Notes: generated by a model not told the origin, from the letters alone. Numbered from the stretch's first letter, positions 35,336 through 44,495 are shown. The stretch is DNA of 64,000 bases from JAIROC01 sp031553535 (GCA_031553535.1 JAVBLM010000044.1:10196-74195); one strand, 5' to 3'. Numbers and translations: made by a program.

Positions 35336-36271
35336 TTAAAACAACCGTTGACGTTTTAGTAAATACGTCAGCATAACCTGGTGAAATCCCTGGTTAATGT
35401 CCGTTTCTACCAAGTCTACCTGATATTGCCCGCAGCGAACTTTCAATTCGTCTTTGAATGCTTTGATCGCTTTTCTATAATGATCTTTTATTTCGCTGGC
35501 ATTTACTTTGAGCATATTGCCCGATTCAACGTCAATAAATTTATAGGGCTTATTGTCAAATTCAAAATCTATTTCCAGGGATTTATCATAGACATGGAAA
35601 AGGATCACATCATGTTTATTGTGTTTTAAATGCTGTAAGGCCAGAAATAAATCCTCCTGCTTGCTATTATCGAATATATCACTGAAAATAACAACAAGGG
35701 AACGCCTATGGATACGTTCGGCTATTTCGTGTAAACTGTTGGTAATATCGGTATGATGCTGTTCCTCTACCGGGATAGGTTTTAACAACCGTTCCAGTTC
35801 ATGATATAAGGATTTCAAATGAATGGCACTTGATTTAGCCTGACTGTGAAATTGTACTGTATCAGAGAATAAAGACAGCCCGACGGCATCACGCTGTTGT
35901 TTCATGATTTGCATAATTGCCGCTGCCGCATAGACAGAAAAGTATATTTTATTGGGATGTTCCAATGAGAGATTTTGTCTCTGGGGGAAATACATCGAAG
36001 AGGAAGTGTCTATAATAACCTGGCACCGTAAATTGGTTTCTTCTTCATATTGCTTGACAAACAACTTGTCGGTTCTGCCATATAGTTTCCAGTCAATATT
36101 ACGTGTAGATTCTCCCGTATTGTAAGGCCTGTATTCTGCAAATTCAACGGAAAAGCCATGAAAAGGACTTTTATGTAATCCTGTAATAAAGCCTTCCACC
36201 ATTTGCCTGGCAATTAATTCCAGGTTTCCGAAAGGGCGGAATTGATTAATATCAATCTGATCAGTACTCAT
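35336..36271 (-). CDS. DUF58 (von Willebrand A-like) protein
   Basis: Start at 36271 (MSTDQIDINQF, 311 aa), 17 bases after a -7 box; the longer frame would cross that box. YRPYNTGESTRNIDWKLYGRTDKLFVKQYEEET (about 47-79) is the DUF58 signature, followed by the MIDAS-like VIIDTSSSMYFP (about 85-96). Such genes normally sit with a MoxR AAA+ ATPase and BatA/B genes in envelope or stress operons; none is adjacent here. A family D array begins just after the stop. Confidence 0.88.
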   Translation of the reverse strand: MSTDQIDINQFRPFGNLELIARQMVEGFITGLHKSPFHGFSVEFAEYRPYNTGESTRNIDWKLYGRTDKLFVKQYEEETNLRCQVIIDTSSSMYFPQRQNLSLEHPNKIYFSVYAAAAIMQIMKQQRDAVGLSLFSDTVQFHSQAKSSAIHLKSLYHELERLLKPIPVEEQHHTDITNSLHEIAERIHRRSLVVIFSDIFDNSKQEDLFLALQHLKHNKHDVILFHVYDKSLEIDFEFDNKPYKFIDVESGNMLKVNASEIKDHYRKAIKAFKDELKVRCGQYQVDLVETDINQGFHQVMLTYLLKRQRLF

Positions 36272-36288
36272 TCTTTTAATTTTAGATG

Positions 36289-36296
36289 CAAAGGTA
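36289..36296 (-). promoter_or_regulatory. Candidate -7 box of the DUF58 gene
   Basis: Minus-strand TACCTTTG followed by CATC, 17 bases before the chosen ATG. Confidence 0.55.
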
Positions 36297-36572
36297 CAAA
36301 TTTTTAACGAGAACAAATGACAAACCGGTTATATGCGGTCATTTCTCAGTAGCCTGAAGTCATGTTTACCTGTCGCGAAAGCATACTATTCATGTGAGTT
36401 CGGGGTATAAATTGAAACTTTTTCAAATACGGATAATATCCTGTTTCGTGTATCTCTTATAGATATCCGCCTGCCTGTTTGATAAGTGTTCCGATACGAA
36501 CCTTATATAGAATAAACCTTTCCGAAAAAATCATTCATAACTTACCTTAAGATTCGATATAATATATAGAAT

Positions 36573-36965
36573 GCTTTCGGGTCTTCCCCAAGCGTCCAAA
36601 CCAAACGGTTTGCTGCTTTCGGATCTTTCCGAAACGTCCAAACCGAATGGTTTGTTACTTTCTGATCTTTCCGAAACGTCCAAACCGAATGGTTTGTTAC
36701 TTTCTGATCTTTCCGAAACGTCCAAACCGAATGGTTTGTTACTTTCTGATCTTCCAGAAATGTCCAAACCGAATGGTTTGTTACTTTCTGATCTTCCAGA
36801 AACGTCCAAACCGAATGGTTTGTTACTTTCTGGTCTTCCAGAAATGTCCAAGCCAAATGGTTTATTACTTTCTGATCTTCCGGAAACGTCCAAACTAAAT
36901 GGTGAATTTTTTTCAGATTTTCCCAAAACGTCTATCCCAAATAGTAAAATATTTTCTTTTTCCTG
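36573..36965. repeat. 42-bp tandem array, nine units (family C, locus 3)
   Basis: The marker GTCCAAA (or a variant) recurs at 36594, 36636, 36678, 36720, 36762, 36804, 36846, 36888 and 36930, exactly 42 bases apart. Middle units are nearly identical, outer ones diverged. Most units carry the perfect hairpin CAAACCGAATGGTTTG. Unit boundaries (TTTCCGAAACGTCC...ACTTTCTGAT) match locus 2. Confidence 0.93.
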
Positions 36966-37170
36966 CGAAACCGGTAACGTTTTCAGGATAATAAGAAAAT
37001 AGAAGGATAAATAATAAGAAAAAAAACAGTATTCTTGCAATCTGTATATCAAACAGTCCCAAAAATAGATTACCTTGCTCTATTTGATACTCTTATTCTA
37101 TCCGGGAACTTTATTTTACTGTCTTTTGTCTCCATATAGTGGAATTTTACATTTGTTTGCAACGTTTACC
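36966..37170. repeat. Family C tail, copy shared with 26206-26430
   Basis: Follows the array in the same order and orientation as at locus 2; the best conserved stretch is around 37099-37123 (TTCTATCCGGGAACTTTATT). No coding potential is shared. Confidence 0.85.
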
Positions 37171-37398
37171 GATGGGAATAGATGTAAAGATTATTTCGTT
37201 ATCGTTTCAATGAGTTTCCCTTCATTGTCCGGTTGTCTTCTGTTTCCGCTCCGTAAGCTCAATATATTGAAACGGTCAATTCTGGACGGATATTTTCAAA
37301 ACCATACTTATTTGTTTCTACTTATTAGAAAATTCTCGATATCCTCCTTCTATTGTCATTTTATTACGATAGCATTAAATACGTTCCATATATGAAAA

Positions 37399-37416
37399 TA
37401 CCCTCAAAAAGGGGTA
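37399..37416 (+). promoter_or_regulatory. Inverted-heptamer operator (site 3)
   Basis: TACCCTC (37399-37405), four A bases, then AGGGGTA (37410-37416). The same 7-4-7 dyad occurs twice at 47.8 kb. It ends 21 bases before the -7 box at 37438, the identical distance as at 47865. NarL/LuxR regulators often bind TACYYMT-type heptamers, and such a regulator is encoded at 44496-45110. Confidence 0.65.
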
Positions 37417-37437
37417 AATAGATATATGAAATTCTTC

Positions 37438-37445
37438 TAATTTTG
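37438..37445 (+). promoter_or_regulatory. Candidate -7 box of the lipoprotein/OMP/adhesin unit
   Basis: TAATTTTG, 21 bases after the operator dyad. Predicted leader of about 190 bases before the ATG at 37644. Confidence 0.6.
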
Positions 37446-37477
37446 TATAATAAAACAGCTTTAAAAGATGGAAATAT

Positions 37478-37503
37478 GTACACGCTAATTTGAGCGAATA
37501 TAC
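37478..37503 (+). promoter_or_regulatory. Shared 5'-leader dyad
   Basis: A 26-base element beginning GTACACG and ending GAATATAC around an AATTTGAGCG core. A similar 26-base element lies in the leader of the 48-kb unit (47911-47936). Confidence 0.45.
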
Positions 37504-37643
37504 TTTTTAAGGTTGTATGGAAATATATTTTTTATTTTTGTTGATTTTCTTTTTGTATAAAAACATGTTTGGATTATTCAGTAAAAAGCAATTATCGGAA
37601 ATAGACATAACATTTATATTATTATTAATCAAAAGTGTATATT

Positions 37644-38243
37644 ATGAAGACAGTAAAATTATTTATTTTAACATTAAGCATTCTTGCTTTAATAAGTTGT
37701 GACAAAGAGAATGGCGGTTCCGGACCTGCTGCGTCATCAGGGAAAACAATCAGTAATGAAACGGTAGCCAAAGAACTCGCGAGAGCCGTCCGGAAATCAC
37801 TCGATCCGGTGGACAATGCACTGAGTGTTGGTTTTTCATCTCCTGTGACCGTTGATGGATCTTCGGGTTCTGTTTCGGTGAGCGGAGAGAAAGCGAAAAC
37901 AAGTACCGGCGGTTCTTCCTCAGGATATGATACAAAGACCACCGATATAAAACTCAATTTTTCCAACTTCTCCAACAGGAGTGATTTGACATTGCTATCG
38001 GGAAACGGGACCTATTACTACCACTGGACTTACGAGTACCGAAATTACGGCAGCGTAAGCAGTACAAAATACAGTGTATCCTATTCGCTGACTTCGTGTG
38101 TATTCAGCTTTACTTACAATAGTGAAAAATATACGGGAACGGTATCAATTACCTACTATGCGGATAAACCTTCTGCGAGAAGTTACAAAGGGGATGTAAC
38201 TATTGAAGGCGGACAGTCATTTCATATTTCGGGGTATGAATAA
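37644..38243 (+). CDS. Surface lipoprotein, unknown function
   Basis: Start chosen at 37644 (MKTVKLFILTLSILALISC, 199 aa); three extra codons upstream are less likely. Lipobox LISC gives Cys 19, followed by a Gly/Ser-rich linker (residues 24-36) and a Ser/Thr/Tyr-rich beta domain without recognised family. First gene of a co-directional set up to 44492 behind the operator at 37399. Base composition is higher in GC than flanking DNA. Confidence 0.68.
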   Translation: MKTVKLFILTLSILALISCDKENGGSGPAASSGKTISNETVAKELARAVRKSLDPVDNALSVGFSSPVTVDGSSGSVSVSGEKAKTSTGGSSSGYDTKTTDIKLNFSNFSNRSDLTLLSGNGTYYYHWTYEYRNYGSVSSTKYSVSYSLTSCVFSFTYNSEKYTGTVSITYYADKPSARSYKGDVTIEGGQSFHISGYE

Positions 38244-38277
38244 TAAATAGAAATTCTAAACTAAAGACACAATTAAT

Positions 38278-39144
38278 ATGAAAACTAAAGACAATCTTAA
38301 TAAACAAAGAAGCAATAGAATGAAAATGGTTACATTGACTATTGTTTTAGTAATTGCAGGGGCATTCCGCACCTATGCCCAAGATGTTATTACGTTAAAA
38401 AGCGGAGAAGAAATCAAGGCGAAAGTAACGGAAGTATCTTCTTCGGAAATTAAGTACAAGCGGTTTGAGCATTTGGACGGCCCTACAATTGTAGTTGAAA
38501 AGGCAAAGGTTTTTGCCGTAAACTATGAAAACGGGACAAGGGAAGTTTTTAATGCTGCTTCGGAAACTCCGGCAGCAAAAGCGGAAACCCAGATTCAGGA
38601 AACAACACCTGTTGAATCTTCCAGGACGAGAAAGCAGGCAAAACCCAATGTTGGCGTATTTTTCAATCCGGCAGGCTTTTTAACATTCGGGCCCATGGTT
38701 GGAGCAGAGTTTTCCGCCGGTAAATTTGATATGGAAGCCAATGTCTTTTTCCCCCAAGTGGGATTACTGACACCCATTATGGATGGATTAGACTGTTTGA
38801 ATGCGGAAGGCGGTATAGGTTTTGGGGCTTCAGCCAAATTTTATACCAACCGTACCAACGGCGGATTTTATGTAGGAGGTTTTACAGAATATTGGAAAAC
38901 GAAATTTGTCTATTCAAGTGGCTTTGCAGATGCGGCAGGAATAGCGTTTGGGACGCATATCGGTTATAAATTTGTGCTTCCTTTCGGTTTGTATTTCCGC
39001 ACAGGCGCATATCTGGGAGCGCAGGTTACAACCAAGTACGATTGGTACGACAGTTGGGGATATCGGGATGATTCGGGAGAGTGGTTTTTCTTCGGGTATT
39101 TAGATCTTACCATAGGGTTTAATTTTCTAAAAGTAAAGAGATAG
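38278..39144 (+). CDS. Outer-membrane barrel protein with SGEEI-K N-terminal module
   Basis: A 288-residue protein with signal peptide ending TYAQ (about residue 35; an in-frame ATG at residue 15 may be the true start). The mature N-terminus DVITLKSGEEIKAKVTEVSSSEIKYKRF is a small beta module found again in the protein at 39567. After a linker the C-terminal 165 residues form an outer-membrane beta-barrel (GVFFNPAGFLTFGPMVGAEF to FFFGYLDLTIGFNFLKV). Second gene of the lipoprotein/OMP set, 34 bases after the first. Confidence 0.75.
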   Translation: MKTKDNLNKQRSNRMKMVTLTIVLVIAGAFRTYAQDVITLKSGEEIKAKVTEVSSSEIKYKRFEHLDGPTIVVEKAKVFAVNYENGTREVFNAASETPAAKAETQIQETTPVESSRTRKQAKPNVGVFFNPAGFLTFGPMVGAEFSAGKFDMEANVFFPQVGLLTPIMDGLDCLNAEGGIGFGASAKFYTNRTNGGFYVGGFTEYWKTKFVYSSGFADAAGIAFGTHIGYKFVLPFGLYFRTGAYLGAQVTTKYDWYDSWGYRDDSGEWFFFGYLDLTIGFNFLKVKR

Positions 39145-39185
39145 AGAGAAGTCTTATATCATTTAACATAAACAAGGAAGAATTT

Positions 39186-39518
39186 ATGGCACCAAACAGA
39201 AATGTAAGAACGAGTTCGGATTTAAATCCGGAGAGTAAGGTAAATAGAGTGATGGAGCAGAACCCATTGAAAAAAACGGGATTAACAAGAAGTATTTTAA
39301 TTTTATTTGCAACGGGGATATTCCTGACCGCTTGTGGCAAGAGAGGCGCTTGCATTACAGGCAACGATATTTGTTATGAGGGTTGGGATGAAACTGACTG
39401 TGGGCATTCCGGTTGGACGTTTTATAAAGGAACGAGCTGCTCCGATAATGGATACTCCAAGCCATGTTCGGAAGATCGTAAGTGTTACTGTCATTCTTGG
39501 GACCCATACTGTCCATAA
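39186..39518 (+). CDS. Small cysteine-rich lipoprotein
   Basis: A 110-residue ORF whose hydrophobic segment (about 36-49) ends in a lipobox (FLTAC, Cys 50). The ATG at residue 23 (39252) would give a more normal lipoprotein signal, so the start is uncertain. The 60-residue mature part holds nine further Cys residues (CITGNDICYEGWDETDC, then GTSCSDNGYSKPC and CYCHSWDPYC), suggesting a disulfide-rich knot. No family recognised. Confidence 0.6.
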   Translation: MAPNRNVRTSSDLNPESKVNRVMEQNPLKKTGLTRSILILFATGIFLTACGKRGACITGNDICYEGWDETDCGHSGWTFYKGTSCSDNGYSKPCSEDRKCYCHSWDPYCP

Positions 39519-39566
39519 GTAAGGGGTTTTATATAAAAAAGTAAATAACATTTAAATGCATACACG

Positions 39567-40166
39567 ATGAAAACAACTAAATTAATTATTATTTTATTAC
39601 TGGCCGGGATATTTCATACTTATGCCCAAGATATTATTACGTTGAAAAGTGGCGAAGAAATCAAGGCGAAAGTAGAGGAAATCTCCTCATCAGAAATTAA
39701 ATACAAACGCTTTGATGATCTAAAAGGAGCGACGGTAACGGTTTCAAAAGATGCCGTATTTTTTATAAAATACGAAAACGGCACAAAGGAAATTATCAAT
39801 GCAATTGGGGAGGAATCTTCACCGGCAACAGTTTCCGGCAATGGCTATGCGTTATTGCATATATACCGGCGTAATGCAGTTGCAGCACTGCTTAATTACG
39901 ATTTGCATATAGGGGATACGGTTATTTGCCGTGTAAGGAATAAATGGAAAGAGACCATAAAGGTTGATCAGGCGGGATTGGTCACCTTGTGGGCGCGTAC
40001 AGAGGCCAAAACAGAACTTCCGGTAACGATTGAGTTGGGTAAGGAATACTACATTCGTTGTAGCGTTTCGATGGGTTTTGCTGTTGGGCATCCGAAACTG
40101 GAACTTGTTGATGAAAAGACAGGGAAAGCCGAATTTGATGCTGCGGATGGAGATAAGAAGAAATGA
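39567..40166 (+). CDS. SGEEI-K module fused to a DUF2846-like domain
   Basis: A 199-residue exported protein with signal peptide ending HTYAQ (residue 20). Residues 21-80 are the same module as in the protein at 38278 (DIITLKSGEEIKAKVEEISS, IKYENGTKEIINA). About residues 91-185 (YALLHIYRRNAVAALLNYDL to GKEYYIRCSVSMG) resemble DUF2846, a domain of bacterial lipoproteins of unknown function. So one N-terminal module carries two different C-terminal domains within 2 kb. Its stop overlaps the next start by 4 bases (ATGA). Confidence 0.75.
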   Translation: MKTTKLIIILLLAGIFHTYAQDIITLKSGEEIKAKVEEISSSEIKYKRFDDLKGATVTVSKDAVFFIKYENGTKEIINAIGEESSPATVSGNGYALLHIYRRNAVAALLNYDLHIGDTVICRVRNKWKETIKVDQAGLVTLWARTEAKTELPVTIELGKEYYIRCSVSMGFAVGHPKLELVDEKTGKAEFDAADGDKKK

Positions 40167-40594
40167 AGAAAGTAATACTTGTTTTGGCATTAGCCACCCT
40201 CATTTTCACGGCTTGCAAGAAGGAAGACCCTGCGTTGAAATCCTGGGTAGGTACTTTTGTTGTGGGTAAACCGGTTATGGCAGGCAACGAATTGATTTCC
40301 GAACCCTGCACGTTGCGAATCACCTCCATACGGGGCGTCGATGCAGTTATTGCCTCGCCGAAAGGGGAAAATAAAATCTATATGAAAGGATTTCCCGGTT
40401 TCCCGGGCATAGTGGAAGGTATGGTATCGGAAGATTCTGTTACAATTATTGAGTTTCACAATACCAATCCTCTCGGTGCTTCGGGATACTTACAAAACAA
40501 CCTGCTTATGATTTCAGCCGGCCGGGGAAATGATACGAATCTCGTTCACTACGAATTTGAAGCAAAAAAGATCAGTGATAAATATAATTATTGA
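40163..40594 (+). CDS. Lipoprotein, unknown function
   Basis: A 143-residue lipoprotein with lipobox FTAC (Cys 18) followed by KKEDP, a typical Bacteroidota lipoprotein N-terminus. The mature part is a small beta-rich domain with no recognised family. It overlaps the preceding gene by the ATGA junction, so translation is probably coupled. The next gene starts 136 bases later. Confidence 0.68.
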   Translation: MKKVILVLALATLIFTACKKEDPALKSWVGTFVVGKPVMAGNELISEPCTLRITSIRGVDAVIASPKGENKIYMKGFPGFPGIVEGMVSEDSVTIIEFHNTNPLGASGYLQNNLLMISAGRGNDTNLVHYEFEAKKISDKYNY

Positions 40595-40729
40595 CAATTA
40601 AGCTAATTAATCTAGGTGACATGATAAGAAATACAGAAGATATTGCAATGGTACCGGTAATTGTAAAGGTTGCAATGGAACAGGAAGACAATAACACCTT
40701 TAAACTTGGAACAAATAAATAGAAAGACG

Positions 40730-43420
40730 ATGAACAACATTTTTTTATCAGTTAGAAAAGCAGTATTCATGTCGGCAATTTGGCTGGCAATGACTACAGA
40801 TGTTTCCGCCCAGTTTGCAGGCGGAACAGGCACAGGCAACGATCCTTACCAAATCGCTACGGCAGCCCAACTGGACACCCTTGCCCGACGGGTAAACGCA
40901 GGCGATACAGCTTATAATAACAAACATTATATACTTACTGCCGATATTAACCTTGGTGTTGCTCCTTATAATACGGGTATAGGATGGATTCCCATAGGGG
41001 ACACCATTGGGCATCAATTCAAAGGTACGTTTGATGGTAATGAGCATACAATTTCCAATCTGTATATTAATGACACTGCCCGTGATTATGCAGGGCTGTT
41101 CGGGTACGTTAACGGAGGCAATATAAAAAACGTAGGCATAGTAGATGCAGACATTACCGGTAGAGATGAAGTTGGAGGGTTGGTTGGGGATTGTTTCGGC
41201 TGCAGTATGGCAAATTGCTATATAACCGGATTGGTCAGAGGTGATTTTGACATTGGCGGCATAGCAGGTAGCTTTACTAGTGGTTCAATAAAAAACTGTT
41301 ATTCTGTAGTTGAGGTCAGTGCTGCATCTTATCGTGCCGGCGGCATTGCTGGAACATTTCATGGTTCCAGCATGTCTTATTGTTATACGATCGGTGCGGT
41401 AAGCGGGAATAGTCATGTTGGAGGTATTGTCGGGGTACCAATGTTTGGAGCCTCAGTGACTAACTGTCTTGCCCTTAATGCATGGGTAAAACAGAAGAAT
41501 AGTGATGCTTCATATATATGTGGGCGCATTAGGGGTTCATCCAGCGCCGGCTATGTGAATTTTGACAACAACTATGCTTTTGACAGCATGCGAAACAATG
41601 CAGGCAATACAATATGGAATAACAAGGGATTGGATATCCTTGACGGTGAAGACATCAGCAAGGAATTTATCAATACGGACAGCACCCTTGGAGGATTGTT
41701 TGCAGATGCAAGCGTTTGGACAACAGCAAAAGGCAAACTGCCCGGACTTTTCGGCAGGGCAGTGGATATGCCTGCGCATTTACAAATTTCTCACCCTGCC
41801 CTGGGCGGCGGTACTGGTGACAGCCTTACGCCTTATCTGATTTTCGACTCCCTACAACTCAAAGCATTAGCCGACTATGTAAACGCGGGTAATGGAGACA
41901 GTACAACCGGTAAATACTACCAATTGATGAACGACATCGACCTGGGTGCTTATGCCGGGGGCGAAGGTTGGAAGCCGATAGGCTATGTTATTGAAGATGA
42001 AAATGTAATTTGTCCTTTTTACGGCAATTTTGAGGGGAATGGTTATGTTGTCAAAAACATGACTGTTAACCGTCCGGCAGAAGAGTATGTCGGCTTGTTT
42101 GGTGTGTTATGGGATGCTACCGTTCAAAATCTCGCTGTAGAAGACTGTCATGTTGAAGGATATGGCAGCGTTGGAGCTTTAGCGGGAGTGAGTTTTAATT
42201 CTACTGTTACCAATAGCTACTCTACAGGCAACATAAATGGGGATAACAGCGTTGGTGGTTTGGTGGGAATAAATTCCATGGGTTCAATCCTTGCCAATAG
42301 TTATTCTACCGTCATAGTAAACGGAAACAGAAGTGTCGGTGGTTTAACAGGACTGATTCTTGTATCTACTATCATTAACTGCTATGCAACAGGCGATGTA
42401 AGCGGGGACGGAGCTATAGGCGGCTTAGTGGGAGATAACCAGGGTGCTTCTACCATTAAATATTGCTATGCAACAGGCACTGTAACGGGAAATTATTGGG
42501 TTGGTGGTTTGATAGCTGTCAGCAGCACCTCTACCATCAGTAATTGCATAGCTGCCAACGACAGCGTTATTTCCATGGGACAAACAGCGTATATTAATCG
42601 TATTGCAGCACGTTCCGAAGATGATACTTTACAAAATAATTATGCCCTTGGTGCTATGGTTGTAAGAAACAACGGCGCGGAGGAAGATATTACAGACGGA
42701 ACTGATGTAGCCGGTACTGCCAAGGACATGGTAACGCTTCAAAGCCTTGCTTTCTACACTGCTACAGGAAACTGGGATGAAGGAATATGGGACATTACCG
42801 GTGCGTCGGGTATATGGGAAATCTGCGGCGGATACGGCTTTCCTTTCTTGCGTTGGCAGGGAATAACCTGTTTGATCCCTGTAACTGATATTACGGGTAT
42901 ACCAACGGGGACAAAAACAGGCGTTCCGCTTCCGCTTACGGGAACAGTAGTACCGGGCAATGCAACAAATCAAAGTATTCATTGGAGTGTAAAAAATGCG
43001 GGTACAACAGGAGCCTCCATCAGCAACAACACGCTCATCACTACCGCAGCGGGTACAGCAACTATCACGGCAACTATTGCAGACGGCTTGGGAACAGGGA
43101 CAAATTATACGAAGGATTTTTCCGTAACGATAAGTAACGGTGTAGGAATAACCGAAACTGTAAAGGAAAGAATGGTCATTTACCCCAATCCTGTAACGAA
43201 TGGAAAGTTGAGGATTGAGAGTGAGGAATGGTTTAAAATTAAGAATGAAGAATTAAGAATGAAGGATGAAACAACCATTCAACTCTTCGACTTTACCGGA
43301 AAGCTTGTCGCCGTTTATCCCATTACAGGAGAAACAACGGAAATAGATATATCATACTTGTCTGATGGGGTGTATCTTGTGAAGGCAGGGAACACAATTA
43401 GCAAAGTAATAAAACAGTAA
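40730..43420 (+). CDS. GLUG-motif adhesin with T9SS sorting domain
   Basis: Start chosen at 40730 (MNNIFLSVRKAVFMSAIWLA, 896 aa), which begins a signal peptide nearly identical to that of the gene at 48446. Two modules follow, each opening with a Pro-Tyr-x-Ile and LNxGDTxxxKYYxLxxDIxLG pattern (about 40-90 and 370-425), then GLUG-type units (VGGLVGxxxxxxxxNCYxTGxV) forming a beta-solenoid. A Big_2-like domain (about 725-800) precedes the T9SS sorting domain (MVIYPNPVTNG, DGVYLVKAG, KVIKQ). The sorting domain carries an extra EEWFKIKNEELRMKDE segment. Likely a cell-surface adhesin. Confidence 0.85.
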   Translation: MNNIFLSVRKAVFMSAIWLAMTTDVSAQFAGGTGTGNDPYQIATAAQLDTLARRVNAGDTAYNNKHYILTADINLGVAPYNTGIGWIPIGDTIGHQFKGTFDGNEHTISNLYINDTARDYAGLFGYVNGGNIKNVGIVDADITGRDEVGGLVGDCFGCSMANCYITGLVRGDFDIGGIAGSFTSGSIKNCYSVVEVSAASYRAGGIAGTFHGSSMSYCYTIGAVSGNSHVGGIVGVPMFGASVTNCLALNAWVKQKNSDASYICGRIRGSSSAGYVNFDNNYAFDSMRNNAGNTIWNNKGLDILDGEDISKEFINTDSTLGGLFADASVWTTAKGKLPGLFGRAVDMPAHLQISHPALGGGTGDSLTPYLIFDSLQLKALADYVNAGNGDSTTGKYYQLMNDIDLGAYAGGEGWKPIGYVIEDENVICPFYGNFEGNGYVVKNMTVNRPAEEYVGLFGVLWDATVQNLAVEDCHVEGYGSVGALAGVSFNSTVTNSYSTGNINGDNSVGGLVGINSMGSILANSYSTVIVNGNRSVGGLTGLILVSTIINCYATGDVSGDGAIGGLVGDNQGASTIKYCYATGTVTGNYWVGGLIAVSSTSTISNCIAANDSVISMGQTAYINRIAARSEDDTLQNNYALGAMVVRNNGAEEDITDGTDVAGTAKDMVTLQSLAFYTATGNWDEGIWDITGASGIWEICGGYGFPFLRWQGITCLIPVTDITGIPTGTKTGVPLPLTGTVVPGNATNQSIHWSVKNAGTTGASISNNTLITTAAGTATITATIADGLGTGTNYTKDFSVTISNGVGITETVKERMVIYPNPVTNGKLRIESEEWFKIKNEELRMKDETTIQLFDFTGKLVAVYPITGETTEIDISYLSDGVYLVKAGNTISKVIKQ

Positions 43421-43547
43421 GATAATAATGAATGTTATAAGCCATTTAACAATTCAAAATTCAATAATTCAATGGAGTTGTCAAAAGTTGGCATAAAAAC
43501 ATTTTACGAAGGCTGGATATACCCTCCGGCCTTAAATAACATTTATA

Positions 43548-44492
43548 ATGCGAATAATAAAGATCATATTATCATGTATACTGCTGCTGATTCTTACCGG
43601 TTGTAAAGAAAAGAAGACGGAGAGAAATGCAGGGAAAATGCAGCAATTTGTAACGGATATCTCTTCCTATGCCCGCAGTTTGAATCCTGATTTTATTATT
43701 ATCCCGCAAAATGGCATAGAGTTGGCTTTCAACAATACCGATCCGGACGAAGGAGTTATGTCTTCCTATCTCTCCTCTATTAATGGGATAGGGGTGGAAG
43801 AGCTTTTTTATGATGGAAATTTGTCTGTTGATAATGAAAGGTTATCCATGTTGAAAAAGCTTGCAGCATCTAAAAAGATTATGGTTTCCGATTATATATC
43901 GGATAATTCGAATATACCCGATGCCATAGGGCGAAGTAAAAACGAAGGGTTTATAAGTTTCCCCAGGAGACCGGATAATTACGATTATATGTTTATACCC
44001 CAAAGTGTAACCGATGAAAACAGGGAAGATATCACAAGTTTGAATGATGCAAAAAACTATCTTTACCTGATCAGTACGGATAATTTTACGCGTAAACAGT
44101 CGATGCTTTCGGCAATTGAAGCAACAAATTATGACGTTATACTGATTGACCTGTTTTTTGAAGAAAGTTCATTAACAAAGCAGGAAGTTCAACAACTAAA
44201 GGAAAAAGCGAATGGGGCAAAACGTTTGGTTATTGCCTATATAAGTATCGGATCGGCGGAAAATTACCGTTATTACTGGCAATCGGGCTGGAAGCTGGGA
44301 AAACCTTCCTGGCTGAAAAAGAAATACCAGGGCTATTCGGATGAAATATGGGTTCAATTCTGGCATGAAGACTGGCAAAATATTATTTACGGGAACGATA
44401 ATTCCTACATAAGGAAGATTATAGATGCCGGGTTTGACGGAGCATATCTTGATAATGTAGAAGCCTATTATTTTCTTTCTTATAGGGATTAA
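43548..44492 (+). CDS. GH114-like (TM1410 family) glycoside hydrolase lipoprotein
   Basis: A 314-residue lipoprotein (LTGC, Cys 19). A (beta/alpha)8-type domain of the endo-alpha-1,4-polygalactosaminidase/TM1410 family fits: VILIDLFFEESSLTKQEVQQL (about 201-221), RLVIAYISIGSAENYRYYWQ (about 231-250) and the C-terminal GFDGAYLDNVEAYYF (about 295-309), whose Asp residues are the likely catalytic pair. Known relatives cut alpha-1,4-linked galactosamine polymers of biofilms, but the substrate here is unproven. Last plus-strand gene of the set; convergent with the regulator gene 3 bases away. Confidence 0.75.
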   Translation: MRIIKIILSCILLLILTGCKEKKTERNAGKMQQFVTDISSYARSLNPDFIIIPQNGIELAFNNTDPDEGVMSSYLSSINGIGVEELFYDGNLSVDNERLSMLKKLAASKKIMVSDYISDNSNIPDAIGRSKNEGFISFPRRPDNYDYMFIPQSVTDENREDITSLNDAKNYLYLISTDNFTRKQSMLSAIEATNYDVILIDLFFEESSLTKQEVQQLKEKANGAKRLVIAYISIGSAENYRYYWQSGWKLGKPSWLKKKYQGYSDEIWVQFWHEDWQNIIYGNDNSYIRKIIDAGFDGAYLDNVEAYYFLSYRD

Positions 44493-44495
44493 AGT

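Larger units (their letters stand above)
36297..37398. other. 1.1-kb gene-free region with a long 42-bp array
   Basis: 36297-36572 holds nothing recognised. The nine-unit array and its tail fill 36573-37170. 37171-37398 is AT-rich DNA without genes. Open frames on both strands over the array (up to 173 codons) arise because 42 is divisible by 3. Confidence 0.65.

Noticed and set aside
36573..36965. CRISPR array
   Set aside because: Units abut with no variable spacers, the period is constant at 42 bases and no cas genes are present.
36531..37052. Long overlapping ORFs on both strands over the 42-bp array (up to 173 codons)
   Set aside because: The period is a multiple of 3 and the unit has no stop in several frames, so open frames arise automatically on both strands; no promoter-start context.
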